64,000 nt of DNA from Methylibium petroleiphilum PM1 (GCF_000015725.1 NC_008825.1:372001-436000), one strand, 5' to 3'; positions 19,448 to 28,721 are shown, counted from the first letter of the stretch. The notes: a model not told the origin generated them from the sequence alone. Numbers and translations are program-made.

Positions 19448-19684
19448 CGTCTGTCACTCCTTGCCCGCCGCGGGCGCGGCGGGGCGAACTCCGGGAACGA
19501 CCCCTTGAGGTCGGCTGCGGGCCTCGCGGTTCCGCGCCACGGCCCATTCTGCGCCGCGGTGATGCAAGGCCGCGCAAGACTTGCGACAGAACGTGGCTCG
19601 GGCAACTTGCCCTCGGCGGAACGCGCCGGCTTCTGCACACTCGCGGCGGCATCTGGACAACAAGGCCGAACCCCGGAGGAGACC

Positions 19685-20080
19685 ATGATCGGAACCTGGA
19701 GCGCCCAAGCCCCCACCTACCTGCTGTGGCTGTGCATCGTGACCACGCTGGTGTTCGCACTGCCCATCACCTTCACGCCGCTGGCCTGGGCCCGGCTGAT
19801 GCGCTGGCGCATCCCCGAGCACACCGACCTGGCGGTCTACTTCGGGCGCTGCCTCGGCTGCTTCATCCTGATCCTCGAGGCGATGATGCTGCGCGCCGCA
19901 CTGACCGGCGTCGCACTGCAGCCCACCTTCGAGTTCCTCACCGCGGTGTTCGCGCTGATGCTGGTGGCCCACGTGGTCGGCGCACTGCAGCGCATCCAGC
20001 CCTGGACCGAGACCGCCGAGATCGGCATGTACGCGGCCCTGCTGCTCGTGACGCTGGCGTTTTTCCCGCGCGCGGGCTGA
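19685..20080 (+). CDS. Small four-helix membrane protein, unknown function
   Basis: The 131-aa product begins MIGTWSAQAPTYLLWLCIVT and has four hydrophobic segments. The RBS GGAGGAG precedes the ATG at 19685. The charged loop MRWRIPEHTDLAVYFGRCLG between helices one and two looks conserved-like, but no family is recognised with certainty. The 237 bases between it and the divergent SGNH gene contain no further recognised feature. Confidence 0.65.
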   Translation: MIGTWSAQAPTYLLWLCIVTTLVFALPITFTPLAWARLMRWRIPEHTDLAVYFGRCLGCFILILEAMMLRAALTGVALQPTFEFLTAVFALMLVAHVVGALQRIQPWTETAEIGMYAALLLVTLAFFPRAG

Positions 20081-20099
20081 GCGCGCGCGCCCGCGGCGC

Positions 20100-20732
20100 T
20101 CAGCCGATCCAGCCGCGCTGCCAGGCCATGCGCGCGAGCTCGAAGTCGCTGGCCGTGCCGAGCTTGGACTTGATCTGGTAGTGCACGTTGTGCACCGTCT
20201 TCACGCTCAGGCTCAGCGACTGCGCGATCTCCTGCGGCGTGCGGCCGCCCACCAGCAACCGCATCACCTCGAACTCGCGCGGCGACAGGCCGTGCGCGGC
20301 GCTGTCCTGCGGGTCGAGCAGGGCGCTGGCCACCTCGCCCGAGACATCCGGGCTCAGCACGCGGCGGCCCTGATTCACCTCGCGCACCGCAGCCACCAGC
20401 TGCGAGGGCGCGCTGCTCTTGGTCACGTAGCCCAGCGCGCCGGCGCGCAGCGCCTGCGCCACCCAGACCGCGTCGCGGTGCATGCTGAAGGCGAGCATGC
20501 GGCAGGCCTCGTCGCGCTGGCGCAGCCGGGCGATCAGTTCCAGCCCCCCCATGCCCGGCAGGCCCAGGTCGATCACCACCACCGCCGGCCGCAGCGCGCG
20601 CCACTGGTTCAATGCCTCGCCGCCGTCGCCCGCCTCGGCCACCACGACGATGTCGCTCTGCAGCTCCAGCAGGCGCTTGTAGCCCTCGCGCACGATCGCG
20701 TGGTCGTCGACCAGCATCACGCGGATCGTCAT
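20100..20732 (-). CDS. NarL/FixJ-type response regulator
   Basis: The 210-aa product has a receiver domain with the acidic pair in MLVDDHAIVREGY, phospho-acceptor Asp in VVVIDLGLPGMGG, and lysine in GYVTKSSAPSQ. The C-terminal LuxR-type HTH reads LSPREFEVMRLLVGGRTPQE then SLSVKTVHNVHYQIKSKLG. It overlaps the upstream histidine kinase gene by 4 bases (ATGA type), so kinase and regulator are translationally coupled. Targets are unknown; the adjacent small membrane protein or porin are possible. Confidence 0.93.
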   Translation of the reverse strand: MTIRVMLVDDHAIVREGYKRLLELQSDIVVVAEAGDGGEALNQWRALRPAVVVIDLGLPGMGGLELIARLRQRDEACRMLAFSMHRDAVWVAQALRAGALGYVTKSSAPSQLVAAVREVNQGRRVLSPDVSGEVASALLDPQDSAAHGLSPREFEVMRLLVGGRTPQEIAQSLSLSVKTVHNVHYQIKSKLGTASDFELARMAWQRGWIG

Positions 20733-22195
20733 GCCAGCGTCTCCTCCAGCGGTGGCAAGGGCAGCGTCACTGCCAGCCGCATGCCGCCGGGCAGGCAGGG
20801 CGCCACGTCCAGCGTGCCGCCCAGTGCCGAGACCCGCTCGCTCATGCCCAGCAGACCGTGGCCCGGCACCGGCACCGCCACGCCGACGTGGCTGCCGTTG
20901 TCGGTCACCTCGATGCTCACCTGCCGCTCGGTGCAGGCGAGCCGAACGCGCGCCTGTGCGGCATCGCCGTGGCGCACCGCGTTCGTCAGCGCTTCCTGCA
21001 CGATGCGGTAGACGTGCACCCGCATCGAGTCCGGGATGCGTTCGGTGTCGCCGTCGATCTCCAGCGTGGCGTGCAGGTCGCCCTGCGCGGCCCGGCGCCG
21101 CGGCTGCGCCACCAGCGCCTGCAGGGCCTGTGCGAGCCCGAAGCGGTCGAGCGCCGGAGGCCGCAGGTCCGACAGCACCCGCTGCAGGCCCTCGAGCAGG
21201 TGCTCGGTGGTGCGTGACATCGCGTCGGCGCTCGGCCGCAGCTGCGGCAGCGACTGGCCGGCCAGCGTGGACACCACCTCGGCCTCGGCCCACAGCGCGG
21301 CCAGGCTCTGACCCATCTCGTCGTGCAGCTCGCGCGCGAGGCGCCGGCGCTCCTCTTCGCGCACCTGCAGCAGCCGCTCGGTCAGCAGGCGCTGGCGCGC
21401 CGTGGTGGCGGCCCAGCGCGCCGCCAGCCGGTTGAAGCTGCCGGCGATGCTGCGCAGCTCGCTCAGCGCGAACGGCGGCAGCCGCACGCTCAGGTCGCCG
21501 CCCTCCAGCCGCGCCAGCGCCGTCAGCACCTCGTTGGCCGGGCGCAGCGAGCGGTCCACCAGCAGCGCCACCGCCGCCACCACCCCCACGAAGCCGAGCG
21601 CGAAGCCGCCCAGCACCAGCCAGCGCTGCCACAGCATCTGGCCGAGGCTGTCCCAGTTCGGCGTGACCACGATGGTTCCGGCGCGGATGCCGGCCTGCAA
21701 CTGCAGCAGCCGCGTGGCCTGGGCGTTGCCGATCGCGCCGGCGCGCAGCCACGGCGCCAGCAGGCGCCCGGCGTCCGTCACCGGCTCCTCGGACAGGCAG
21801 GACTGCGCCAGCGGCCGGTCGCGCATCAGGTGCTGGACCTCGACGCAGAACGAGATGCGCCGTCCCAGCCGCTCCAGCGGCGTCAGCGGCACCTCGATGT
21901 CGATGCGGTCGAACGACGAGGTGCGTCGCGCCAGATCGTCGTTCAGCAGCTGCGCCACCAGCGACGCGGTGGCCGGCAGCTCGGCGGTCGCCGCCTGGCG
22001 CAGCACGCGCACCTCCCAGGCGGCCAGCGACAGCAGCACCGCCACGGCGATCAATACGATGCGCCAGATCAGCGCGCGCCGCAGGTGCAGCACCGGCCGC
22101 GCGCCGGTGTTGGTGCCGGGCGCGGCGAGCGGCGGCGCGGGAAGGACGGAAGGGGGCAGGGACATGGGCGGCACGGTGTGCCGCGCATCTTGCAT
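20729..22195 (-). CDS. NarX/UhpB-type sensor histidine kinase
   Basis: The product is about 488 aa from the ATG at 22195. A first membrane helix (ALIWRIVLIAVAVLLSLAAW) and a second (LVLGGFALGFVGVVAAVALL) bracket a periplasmic sensor of about 120 residues containing two Cys (ISFCVEVQHL, LAQSCLSEEP). A HAMP domain follows, then a HisKA_3 dimerisation domain (EERRRLARELHDEMGQSLAA, phospho-His in ELHDE) and a HATPase_c domain (VQEALTNAVRHGDA, GHGLLGMSERV). The signal sensed is unknown. Confidence 0.92.
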   Translation of the reverse strand: MQDARHTVPPMSLPPSVLPAPPLAAPGTNTGARPVLHLRRALIWRIVLIAVAVLLSLAAWEVRVLRQAATAELPATASLVAQLLNDDLARRTSSFDRIDIEVPLTPLERLGRRISFCVEVQHLMRDRPLAQSCLSEEPVTDAGRLLAPWLRAGAIGNAQATRLLQLQAGIRAGTIVVTPNWDSLGQMLWQRWLVLGGFALGFVGVVAAVALLVDRSLRPANEVLTALARLEGGDLSVRLPPFALSELRSIAGSFNRLAARWAATTARQRLLTERLLQVREEERRRLARELHDEMGQSLAALWAEAEVVSTLAGQSLPQLRPSADAMSRTTEHLLEGLQRVLSDLRPPALDRFGLAQALQALVAQPRRRAAQGDLHATLEIDGDTERIPDSMRVHVYRIVQEALTNAVRHGDAAQARVRLACTERQVSIEVTDNGSHVGVAVPVPGHGLLGMSERVSALGGTLDVAPCLPGGMRLAVTLPLPPLEETLA

Positions 22196-22267
22196 CAAGC
22201 AGGCGGCCGGCCCGGGGCGGGTGCGTCGCGGAAGGCAGTTTGCCCGTGGGCCGCCGGCGGGCGCGCC

Positions 22268-22296
22268 ACAAAAAAGGGGTGCCCCCCGGGCACCCC
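22268..22296 (-). terminator. Rho-independent terminator of the porin gene
   Basis: A 9-base-pair stem (GGGGTGCCC / GGGCACCCC, 22276-22284 with 22288-22296) with a 3-base loop is followed on the minus strand by a run of six T. It lies 40 bases beyond the porin stop. Confidence 0.9.
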
Positions 22297-22335
22297 AAAA
22301 GCCGTCGGCTCAGCTCTCTAACAAAACGGATCGGA

Positions 22336-23481
22336 TTAGAAGGTGTGGTTGATGCCCACGTTCAGCAGCGTCGTCCTGGCGTCCTGCGCCGGCACGCCGG
22401 CCGCGACGATGGTGGTCTTGATGGTCGCGCCGGCCTTCGCATCGACGTAGGCGCCCTGCACGTAGAGCAGCGTGCGCTTGGACAGCGAGTAGTCGTTGCT
22501 GATCACCAGGCTGCGCGCCGCGTCGCTGCGGTTGCGCTGGTCCTCGTTGTCGTAGTACGCCACCGTCAGCTTGTTCTTCGGGCTCCAGTCGTAGTCGACG
22601 CCGAAGCTCAGGCCGTCGACGTCGGACAGCTCCGCGCCGCTCGGATCGGCGTTCTTCACGTTCAGGTAGTTGGCCTTGAGCGTGAAGTCGCCGATCGGCA
22701 CCGCGCCGCCGAAGCCGACATGCTTCACCACCGGCTCGCCGGTCGTGCCGTCCTTCATGTTCTGGTACGAGAACGACAGCACCACCGGGCCGGTGTAGGT
22801 CACGCCGGCGGCGACCACGCTGTTCTTCTTCAGGCTGCCGGCGGCCTCGCCCAGGGCGTAGGCCAGGCCCACCTGCACCGGGCCGAAGGCGTTGCGGTAC
22901 TGGATCGCGTTCTTCAGGAAGATGCCGACGTCGTTGTTCGCGTTGATGCCGGCCGGCGCCGGGCCCAGCGTGGCCGCGTACTGGTTGTAGGCGAACAGGT
23001 AGATGTTCGAGAACTGCTCCTTGAACGCGCGCGGCTCGGTCGCCAGGTGGGCCAGCAGCGCCGGGCCGTACTGGCGCCCGAATGCCACCTGCCCCCAGTC
23101 ACCCGACAACCCGAGGTTGGCCTGGCGACGGAACAGGATGGGGCCGGAGCCGGCCGCGTCGCCGGTGCCGTGGAACTCGCCGGTGTCCACGTCGAAGTGC
23201 GTCTCGAGGTTGAAGAAGACCTTCAGGCCGTTGCCCAGGTCTTCCTTGCCGCGAAAGCCCCACACGCTCTGGCGGTAGCCGCTGGTGGCGACCTGCGTCA
23301 GGCGCCCCGAGGTGCCGGACTTCGACTGCGTCAGCACGCCGATGTCGACGATGCCGTAGATCTGTACCGAAGGCTCGTCGGCGGCGCCGGCGAGGCCGGC
23401 GCCCAGGCCGAGGGCCAGGGCGGCGGCCGTGGCGCGCCAGGGAAGGGCGGGCACGGAAAGGTGGGTGTGCTTGGTGAACAT
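22336..23481 (-). CDS. Gram-negative trimeric porin (Burkholderia/Neisseria type)
   Basis: The 381-aa product has a signal peptide ending near GLAGA-ADEPSVQIYGIVDIG. The first beta strand SVQIYGIVDIGVLTQSKSG is typical of Porin_4/gram-negative porins of betaproteobacteria. Repeated strand motifs (VWGFRGKEDLGNGLKVFFNL, QVAFGRQYGPALLAHL) and the C-terminal phenylalanine (LLNVGINHTF) match outer-membrane insertion signals. Single-gene unit: it has its own terminator, and a 121-base gap separates it from the gene upstream. It gives diffusion of small solutes, perhaps the substrates of the neighbouring oxidative operons. Confidence 0.93.
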   Translation of the reverse strand: MFTKHTHLSVPALPWRATAAALALGLGAGLAGAADEPSVQIYGIVDIGVLTQSKSGTSGRLTQVATSGYRQSVWGFRGKEDLGNGLKVFFNLETHFDVDTGEFHGTGDAAGSGPILFRRQANLGLSGDWGQVAFGRQYGPALLAHLATEPRAFKEQFSNIYLFAYNQYAATLGPAPAGINANNDVGIFLKNAIQYRNAFGPVQVGLAYALGEAAGSLKKNSVVAAGVTYTGPVVLSFSYQNMKDGTTGEPVVKHVGFGGAVPIGDFTLKANYLNVKNADPSGAELSDVDGLSFGVDYDWSPKNKLTVAYYDNEDQRNRSDAARSLVISNDYSLSKRTLLYVQGAYVDAKAGATIKTTIVAAGVPAQDARTTLLNVGINHTF

Positions 23482-23602
23482 GCTGGGTGTCTCCTCTGTG
23501 CTTGTTGGTGTTCGATGCGCGGCCGCATGCGCCCGTCGGGGGCCGGGCGGCCGGTGTGTCTTTTGTCGGTGGGGTGTGCGTGCGTCGGGATCGAGGGCGG
23601 GC

Positions 23603-24775
23603 TCACCTCCCTCGGTCCGTGCGGACAGGCGGCGTCGGCGCGTTCAGCAGGATCTCGCGCCCCACCCGTCTGATATCGGTATGGCCGGTGAAGGCCATGG
23701 TGATGTCGAGCTCGTTGCGGATGATCTCGAGGGCGCGTGTCACGCCGGCCTGGCCCATCGCGCCCAGCCCGTACAGGAAGGCCCGCCCGATCATCGTGCC
23801 GCGCGCTCCCAGGGCCACCGCCTTGAGCACGTCCTGGCCCGAGCGGATCCCCCCGTCCATCCACACCTCGATCCGGTCGCCCACCGCCTCGGCGATCGCC
23901 GGCAGCGCCGCGATCGAGGACGGCGCCCCATCGAGCTGCCTCCCCCCGTGGTTCGACACCACGATCGCGTCGGCCCCGCTGTCGGCCGCCAGCTTCGCGT
24001 CGGCCACCTCCATGATCCCCTTCAGGATCAGCCGGCCGCCCCAGCGCTGCTTGATCCACGCCACATCGTCCCAGCTCAGCCGCGGATCGAACTGCTCCTT
24101 CGTCCACGTCCCCAGCGAAGACATGTCGCTCACCCCCTTGGCATGCCCCACCAGGTTGCCGAAGCTGTGGCGCCGCGTCCCGGCCATCCCCAGGCACCAG
24201 CGCGGCTTCATCGCCAGGTTGATCAGGTTCGCCAGCGTCGGCTTGGGCGGCGCCGTCATGCCGTTCTTCAGATCCTTGTGGCGCTGCCCCAGCACCTGCA
24301 GGTCCAGCGTCAGCACCAGCGCCGAGCAGCGTGCCGCCTTGGCTCGCTCGATCAGCCGCTCCATGAAATCGCGGTCGCGCATCCAGTACAGCTGGAACCA
24401 GAACGGCGCCTTCGTGTGCGCGGCGATGTCCTCGATCGAGCAGATGCTCATCGTCGACAGCGTGAACGGCACCCCGAAGGCCTCGGCCGCGCGCGCGCCC
24501 AGGATCTCGCCGTCGGCGTGCTGCATGCCGGTCAGGCCGGTGGGGGCGATCACGACCGGCATGGCGCAGTCCTGGCCGGCCAGGGTGGTGCGCAGCGAGC
24601 GGCCCTCCATGTTCACCGCCACGCGCTGGCGCAGCAGGATGCGGGCGAAGTCGGTCTCGTTGGCGCGGTAGGTGCCCTCGGTCCAGGAGCCCGAGTCGGC
24701 GTAGTCGTAGAACATCCTCGGCACCCGGCGCCGGGCCAGAACCCTCAGGTCTTCGATGCAGGTGATCACGGGCAT
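23603..24775 (-). CDS. FMN-dependent alpha-hydroxy-acid dehydrogenase (LldD/glycolate oxidase family)
   Basis: The 390-aa product has the FMN-dependent dehydrogenase fold: N-terminal VPRMFYDYADSGSWTEGTYR, a substrate Tyr in FWFQLYWMRDRDF, and the signature SNHGGRQLDGAPSSIAALP with the catalytic His and Arg. The phosphate-binding stretch VWMDGGIRSGQDVLKAVALG follows. It oxidises an L-2-hydroxy acid such as lactate, glycolate or mandelate. Next to an AldA-like aldehyde dehydrogenase and a PQQ dehydrogenase, oxidation of glycolate or lactate produced from a diol is plausible, but a terminator separates it from that operon. Confidence 0.9.
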   Translation of the reverse strand: MPVITCIEDLRVLARRRVPRMFYDYADSGSWTEGTYRANETDFARILLRQRVAVNMEGRSLRTTLAGQDCAMPVVIAPTGLTGMQHADGEILGARAAEAFGVPFTLSTMSICSIEDIAAHTKAPFWFQLYWMRDRDFMERLIERAKAARCSALVLTLDLQVLGQRHKDLKNGMTAPPKPTLANLINLAMKPRWCLGMAGTRRHSFGNLVGHAKGVSDMSSLGTWTKEQFDPRLSWDDVAWIKQRWGGRLILKGIMEVADAKLAADSGADAIVVSNHGGRQLDGAPSSIAALPAIAEAVGDRIEVWMDGGIRSGQDVLKAVALGARGTMIGRAFLYGLGAMGQAGVTRALEIIRNELDITMAFTGHTDIRRVGREILLNAPTPPVRTDRGR

Positions 24776-24857
24776 GGGAGTGGCGTCGCAGTGGCGGGGC
24801 GTGCGCGGTCCGGCATCGGCGAGGAACTCGCCGTCACCGGGCCGTTGTGATGTCGGG

Positions 24858-24889
24858 AAAAAAGGCCCGCCCCGCAGGGCGGAGCGGGC
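24858..24889 (-). terminator. Rho-independent terminator ending the aldA/PQQ-dehydrogenase operon
   Basis: A GC-rich hairpin with outer arms GCCCGC (24865-24870) and GCGGGC (24884-24889) is followed on the minus strand by six T (24863 to 24858). It lies 40 bases after the aldehyde dehydrogenase stop. Confidence 0.85.
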
Positions 24890-24928
24890 TCAAGCGTCGC
24901 TGCGAGGCGACACGATGACGAAACTGGC

Positions 24929-26368
24929 TCAGCCGTGCTGGATGTAGACCACGTGCGTCTCGGTGAACTCGTACAGGCCGTGCTTGCCATCGGCCCCGCC
25001 GATGCCCGACTTCTTGCGGCCGGCGTGGAAGCCCTGCATCGCCTCGAAGTGCTCGCGGTTCACGTAGGTCTCGCCGAACTGCAGGTCGCGCACCGCGCGC
25101 ATGGCCGAGTTCAGGTCCTTGGTGAAGATCGACGAGGTCAGGCCGTAGTCGGAGTCGTTCGCCAGCGCGATCGCCTCGTCGAGCTCGTCCACCACCTGGA
25201 TCGGCAGCACCGGCCCGAAGATCTCCTTGCGCATGATCTCCATGTCGGCGCTGCAGTTCGCGATGACGGTGGGCTCGTAGTGGTAGCCCTTGTCGCGGTT
25301 GGCCTTGCGGCCACCTTGCACGATGCTGGCGCCGGCCGCGCGGGCGCGGTCCACCATGCCCGCCACCTTGTCGAGGCCGGCCTGGCTGACCAGCGGACCC
25401 ATCGCCACGTCGGGCTGGGCCAGCGGGTCGCCGTACAGCGTGCCGGCCATGCGCGCGGCGATCTTGCTGGTGAACTCGTCGGCCACCTTGCGCTGCACGT
25501 ACACGCGCTCGGCGCAGTTGCACACCTGTCCGGTGTTGATCACGCGCGAGTCGTAGATGGCCTTCACCGCCAGGTCGAGGTCGGCGTCGGCCAGCACGAT
25601 GGCCGGTGCCTTGCCGCCGAGCTCGAGGTTCACGCGCGTGAGGTTCTTCGACGCCGCGGTCATGATGCGCGTGCCGGTCTCCACGCTGCCGGTGAACGAC
25701 ACGATGCCCACGTCGCGGTGCGAGGTGAGCTGCGCGCCGGCGCCGGCGCCGGTGCCGCCCACCAGGTTGAACACGCCGCGCGGCAGGTCGGTCTGCGAGG
25801 CCAGGCGCGCGAACTCGAAGGCGTTGATCGGCGTGATCTCGCTCGGCTTGATCACGATGGTGTTGCCGGTGATCAGCGCCGGCGCCAGCTTGCGCGCGAT
25901 CAGGAAGAACGGGAAGTTCCACGGCAGGATGCCGGCGGCCACGCCGATCGGCTTGCGCATCAGGAAGATGCTCTCGCCGACGCGGTCACTGGTGAGCACC
26001 TCGCCCTCGAGGCGGCGCGCCCACTCGGCCATGTAGTCCATGTAGTCGGCGGTGAAGTTCACCTCCACGCGCGCCAGACCCAGCACCTTGCCCTGCTCGG
26101 CGGTGATGGTGTGGGCCAGTTCCTCCACGTTCTCGCGCAGCCGGGCGGCGATGGCACGCAGGTGCTGGGCGCGCTGGATCGCGGGCAGCTTCGCCCACCC
26201 CGGCTGCGCGGTGCGTGCGGCCTGCACGGCCAGGTCGACGACGTCGTTCGGGGCGTCGGGCACACGGGCGAGCAGCTCGTGGGTGGCCGGGTTGTGCACG
26301 TCGATCAGGGCGCCCGAGCGGTTGGCCAGGAACTCGCCGTCGATGTAGTTTCTGTATTCGGTGACCAT
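24929..26368 (-). CDS. aldA: NAD-dependent aldehyde dehydrogenase, lactaldehyde/glycolaldehyde (AldA) type
   Basis: The 479-aa ALDH has close AldA hallmarks: NFTADYMDYMAEWARRLEGE, GILPWNFPFFLIARKLAPAL, catalytic Glu in NLELGGKAPAIV and catalytic Cys in SRVINTGQVCNCAERVYVQ. These phrases are nearly the same in E. coli AldA. It probably oxidises the aldehyde produced by the upstream PQQ dehydrogenase. Start MVTEYRNYIDGEF with RBS AAGGAGAAG. Last gene of the minus-strand operon Rieske - PQQ dehydrogenase - DUF1097 - aldA, closed by a terminator. Confidence 0.92.
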   Translation of the reverse strand: MVTEYRNYIDGEFLANRSGALIDVHNPATHELLARVPDAPNDVVDLAVQAARTAQPGWAKLPAIQRAQHLRAIAARLRENVEELAHTITAEQGKVLGLARVEVNFTADYMDYMAEWARRLEGEVLTSDRVGESIFLMRKPIGVAAGILPWNFPFFLIARKLAPALITGNTIVIKPSEITPINAFEFARLASQTDLPRGVFNLVGGTGAGAGAQLTSHRDVGIVSFTGSVETGTRIMTAASKNLTRVNLELGGKAPAIVLADADLDLAVKAIYDSRVINTGQVCNCAERVYVQRKVADEFTSKIAARMAGTLYGDPLAQPDVAMGPLVSQAGLDKVAGMVDRARAAGASIVQGGRKANRDKGYHYEPTVIANCSADMEIMRKEIFGPVLPIQVVDELDEAIALANDSDYGLTSSIFTKDLNSAMRAVRDLQFGETYVNREHFEAMQGFHAGRKKSGIGGADGKHGLYEFTETHVVYIQHG

Positions 26369-26434
26369 GGTGGTCTTCTCCTTATGGGGTGGGGATGAGC
26401 GCTGGCGGGGGGTGGAACGGGGGAGGAAGCGGCG

Positions 26435-26905
26435 TCACATCGCGGGCCGCGCGAAGCGCTTGCCCATCAGCTCGGACGCGAAGCCGAAGGCCACGCCGGC
26501 GAGCCAGGTGATCGAGACGAGCAGGATGGTTTCGTCGGCCTTGCCGCCGGCGCCGAAGAAGGACGCGGCGCCCAGGAAGGCGGCCGGCGTGTAGGCCAGC
26601 GCGGGGATGTCGGCCATCGCCACCAGCACGAAGGCCAGCACCGCGATCAGTCCGATCATCCAGGGCAGGCCGCCGCCGAGCGCGCCGACGGCCGCCATGG
26701 TGCCGGCCGTCAGCAGGATCGCGGCAATGCCGCCGGCCACCGACTTGTAGGCGCCCTGCGTGCCGCCGCCGGCGGCGAAGAACGCCGCCCAGGCCACGAA
26801 GCCGATCCACGGGTTGAAGCGCAGCTCGGGCCGGCCGATGCTGAGGTAGACCCACAGGCCCACGAGGGCGGCGATGCTGAGGGCGAGCGCGTGCAGCAGT
26901 TTCAT
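26435..26905 (-). CDS. DUF1097-family inner-membrane protein
   Basis: The 156-aa product has five hydrophobic segments (MKLLHALALSIAALVGLWVY, WIGFVAWAAFFAAGGGTQGA, AAILLTAGTMAAVGALGG and others). The GGGTQGAYKSVAGG loop and overall layout fit DUF1097 (YcdZ-like). Function unknown; its place between the PQQ dehydrogenase and aldehyde dehydrogenase suggests a transport or membrane-accessory role in the same pathway. Confidence 0.8.
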   Translation of the reverse strand: MKLLHALALSIAALVGLWVYLSIGRPELRFNPWIGFVAWAAFFAAGGGTQGAYKSVAGGIAAILLTAGTMAAVGALGGGLPWMIGLIAVLAFVLVAMADIPALAYTPAAFLGAASFFGAGGKADETILLVSITWLAGVAFGFASELMGKRFARPAM

Positions 26906-26951
26906 GATGTCTTGTCTCCGGGTGAGTTGTTTTGGGGACGAGTCACCCCAG

Positions 26952-26979
26952 CGGCAGCGGACCGAGGGGTCCGCTGCCG
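26952..26979 (-). promoter_or_regulatory. Perfect 12-bp hairpin between PQQ dehydrogenase and DUF1097 genes
   Basis: Arms CGGCAGCGGACC (26952-26963) and GGTCCGCTGCCG (26968-26979) enclose a 4-base loop GAGG. There is no T run on either side, so it is more likely an mRNA-stabilising or processing hairpin that sets differential expression within the operon than a full terminator. Confidence 0.6.
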
Positions 26980-27002
26980 TCCGGGATCGAACGGGGGAGG
27001 GC

Positions 27003-28721
27003 TTACTTGCCCAGCTTGAAGACCATCACCGTGCCGCCCTGCGGCACGACGGTCTTGTTCTTGAGCACCGCGTTGAAGGCCCCCTGCATGCGCTCGGCGT
27101 CGACGCCCCAGCCCGACTGCACGGCGATGTACTGCTCGCCGTCGACCTCGAAGGACGAGGGCACGCCGGTCACGCCCGAGCTGGCCGGGAACTCCCACAG
27201 CAGCTTGCCGGTGCTGGCGTTGAAGGCGCGGAACAGGCGGTCGTTGGTGCCGCCGCCGAAAACCAGGTTGCCGCCGGTGGCCAGCAGCGGGCCCCAGTTC
27301 ATCTCGGGGTAGGTGTGGGTCCAGGCCTTCTTCTTGTCGCCCAGGTTCCAGGCCTGCACCTCGCCGACGTGGGTCTTCGAGGCCTCGGTCATCCGCACGT
27401 TGGTGAGGATGTTGTCCAGCGCCACGCCGATGTAGAGGTCACCCTTTTTGTAGGTGACCGCCTCGCCGGTAAGCTCCGAGCAGAGGTTGTTGTTGGCCGG
27501 CACGTAGAACATCTTGGTCTTCGGGCTGTAGGCCTCGGGCACCCAGTCCTTGCCACCCCACAGCGAGGGGCAGAAGTTCACCGTCTTGCCGGTCGCCGGG
27601 CGGCGGCTCTCGTCGTAGGTCGGGCGGCCGGTCTTCGGGTCGATCGAGGTGAAGACGTTCTGCTTCACGTAGGGCCAGGCGTCCACGAACTTGATCGGGC
27701 CGCTGGTGCGCTCGAGCTGCCACAGGTAGCCGTTGCGTCCCGCGTGCACCAGCGACTTCACCTTCTTGCCGTTGCGGTCCACGTCGACCAGCAGCGGCGC
27801 CGAGACCTCGTCCCAGTCCCAGGTGTCGTTCCAGTGGTACTGGTGGTAGCCCTTGAGCTTGCCGGTCTCGATGTCCAGCGCGATCACCGAGGTGCTGTAG
27901 AGGTTGTCGCCCGCGCGCGTGTCGCCCATCCACGGCGCGGCGTTGCCGGTGCCCCAGTAGGACAGCTTGGTCTCGGGGTCGTAGGTGCCGGTGATCCACA
28001 CCGAGCCGCCGCCCTTCTTGTAGGTCTCGCCCGGCCAGGTGTCGCCGCCCGGCTCGCCGGGGGCGGGGATCGTGTAGGTGCGCCACGCTTCCTTGCCGGT
28101 CTCGGCGTCGAGCGCGATCACGTAGCCGCGCACTCCGTACTCGCCGCCCGACACGCCGGTCACCACCTTGCCGTTGGCCACCAGCGGCGCCAGCGTCGAG
28201 TAGTAGCCCGCCTTCCAGTCGCCGACCGAGGACTTCCACAGCTCCTTGCCGGTCACCGGGTCCAGGGCCACGAGCATCGCGTCGGTGGTGGCGAGGTAGA
28301 GCTTGTCGTTGTAGAGCGCCACGCCGCGGTTGGTGGGGTGCAACTGCTGCAGTTCCTCGGGGATCTGCTTCTTGTAGCGCCACAGCTCCTTGCCGCTCTT
28401 GGCCTCGAAGGCGATCACCTGGTTGTTCGGCGTCGTCACGTACATGTAGCCGTTGTTGACGATCGGCGGCGACTGGTGCCCCTCGCTCATGCCGGTCACG
28501 TAGGACCACGCGAGCGTGAGCTTGGAGACGTTCTTGTCGTTGATCTTCTCCAGCGGGCTGTAGCCCCAGCCGGCGTAGTTGCCGCGGTACATCAGCCAGT
28601 TCTTCGCCTCCGGGTTGGTGAGGCGCGCGTCGGTGACGGGCGCGTAGGCGGGCAGGTCGGCCAGCGCGGCCAGCGGCGCCAGGGCCAGGCAGGCCGCGAT
28701 GTGCGTCAGTTTGAGTTTCAT
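27003..28721 (-). CDS. PQQ-dependent alcohol dehydrogenase (second paralogue)
   Basis: This is a 572-aa quinoprotein with signal peptide MKLKLTHIAACLALAPLAAL. Propeller repeats include DPVTGKELWKSSVGDW, DAETGKEAWRTYTIPAPGEP and STGKLLWEFPASSGVTGVPS. The catalytic region is NDTWDWDEVSAPL with Asp at about 302 and a second Asp at about 304, the lanthanide-type pair (metal use inferred). The position of the usual vicinal Cys pair, before NRG, reads LHPTNRG and has no cysteine. No cytochrome c gene is adjacent; instead a Rieske protein gene precedes it by 95 bases. Related to, but clearly different from, the dehydrogenase at 2684. Confidence 0.9.
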   Translation of the reverse strand: MKLKLTHIAACLALAPLAALADLPAYAPVTDARLTNPEAKNWLMYRGNYAGWGYSPLEKINDKNVSKLTLAWSYVTGMSEGHQSPPIVNNGYMYVTTPNNQVIAFEAKSGKELWRYKKQIPEELQQLHPTNRGVALYNDKLYLATTDAMLVALDPVTGKELWKSSVGDWKAGYYSTLAPLVANGKVVTGVSGGEYGVRGYVIALDAETGKEAWRTYTIPAPGEPGGDTWPGETYKKGGGSVWITGTYDPETKLSYWGTGNAAPWMGDTRAGDNLYSTSVIALDIETGKLKGYHQYHWNDTWDWDEVSAPLLVDVDRNGKKVKSLVHAGRNGYLWQLERTSGPIKFVDAWPYVKQNVFTSIDPKTGRPTYDESRRPATGKTVNFCPSLWGGKDWVPEAYSPKTKMFYVPANNNLCSELTGEAVTYKKGDLYIGVALDNILTNVRMTEASKTHVGEVQAWNLGDKKKAWTHTYPEMNWGPLLATGGNLVFGGGTNDRLFRAFNASTGKLLWEFPASSGVTGVPSSFEVDGEQYIAVQSGWGVDAERMQGAFNAVLKNKTVVPQGGTVMVFKLGK

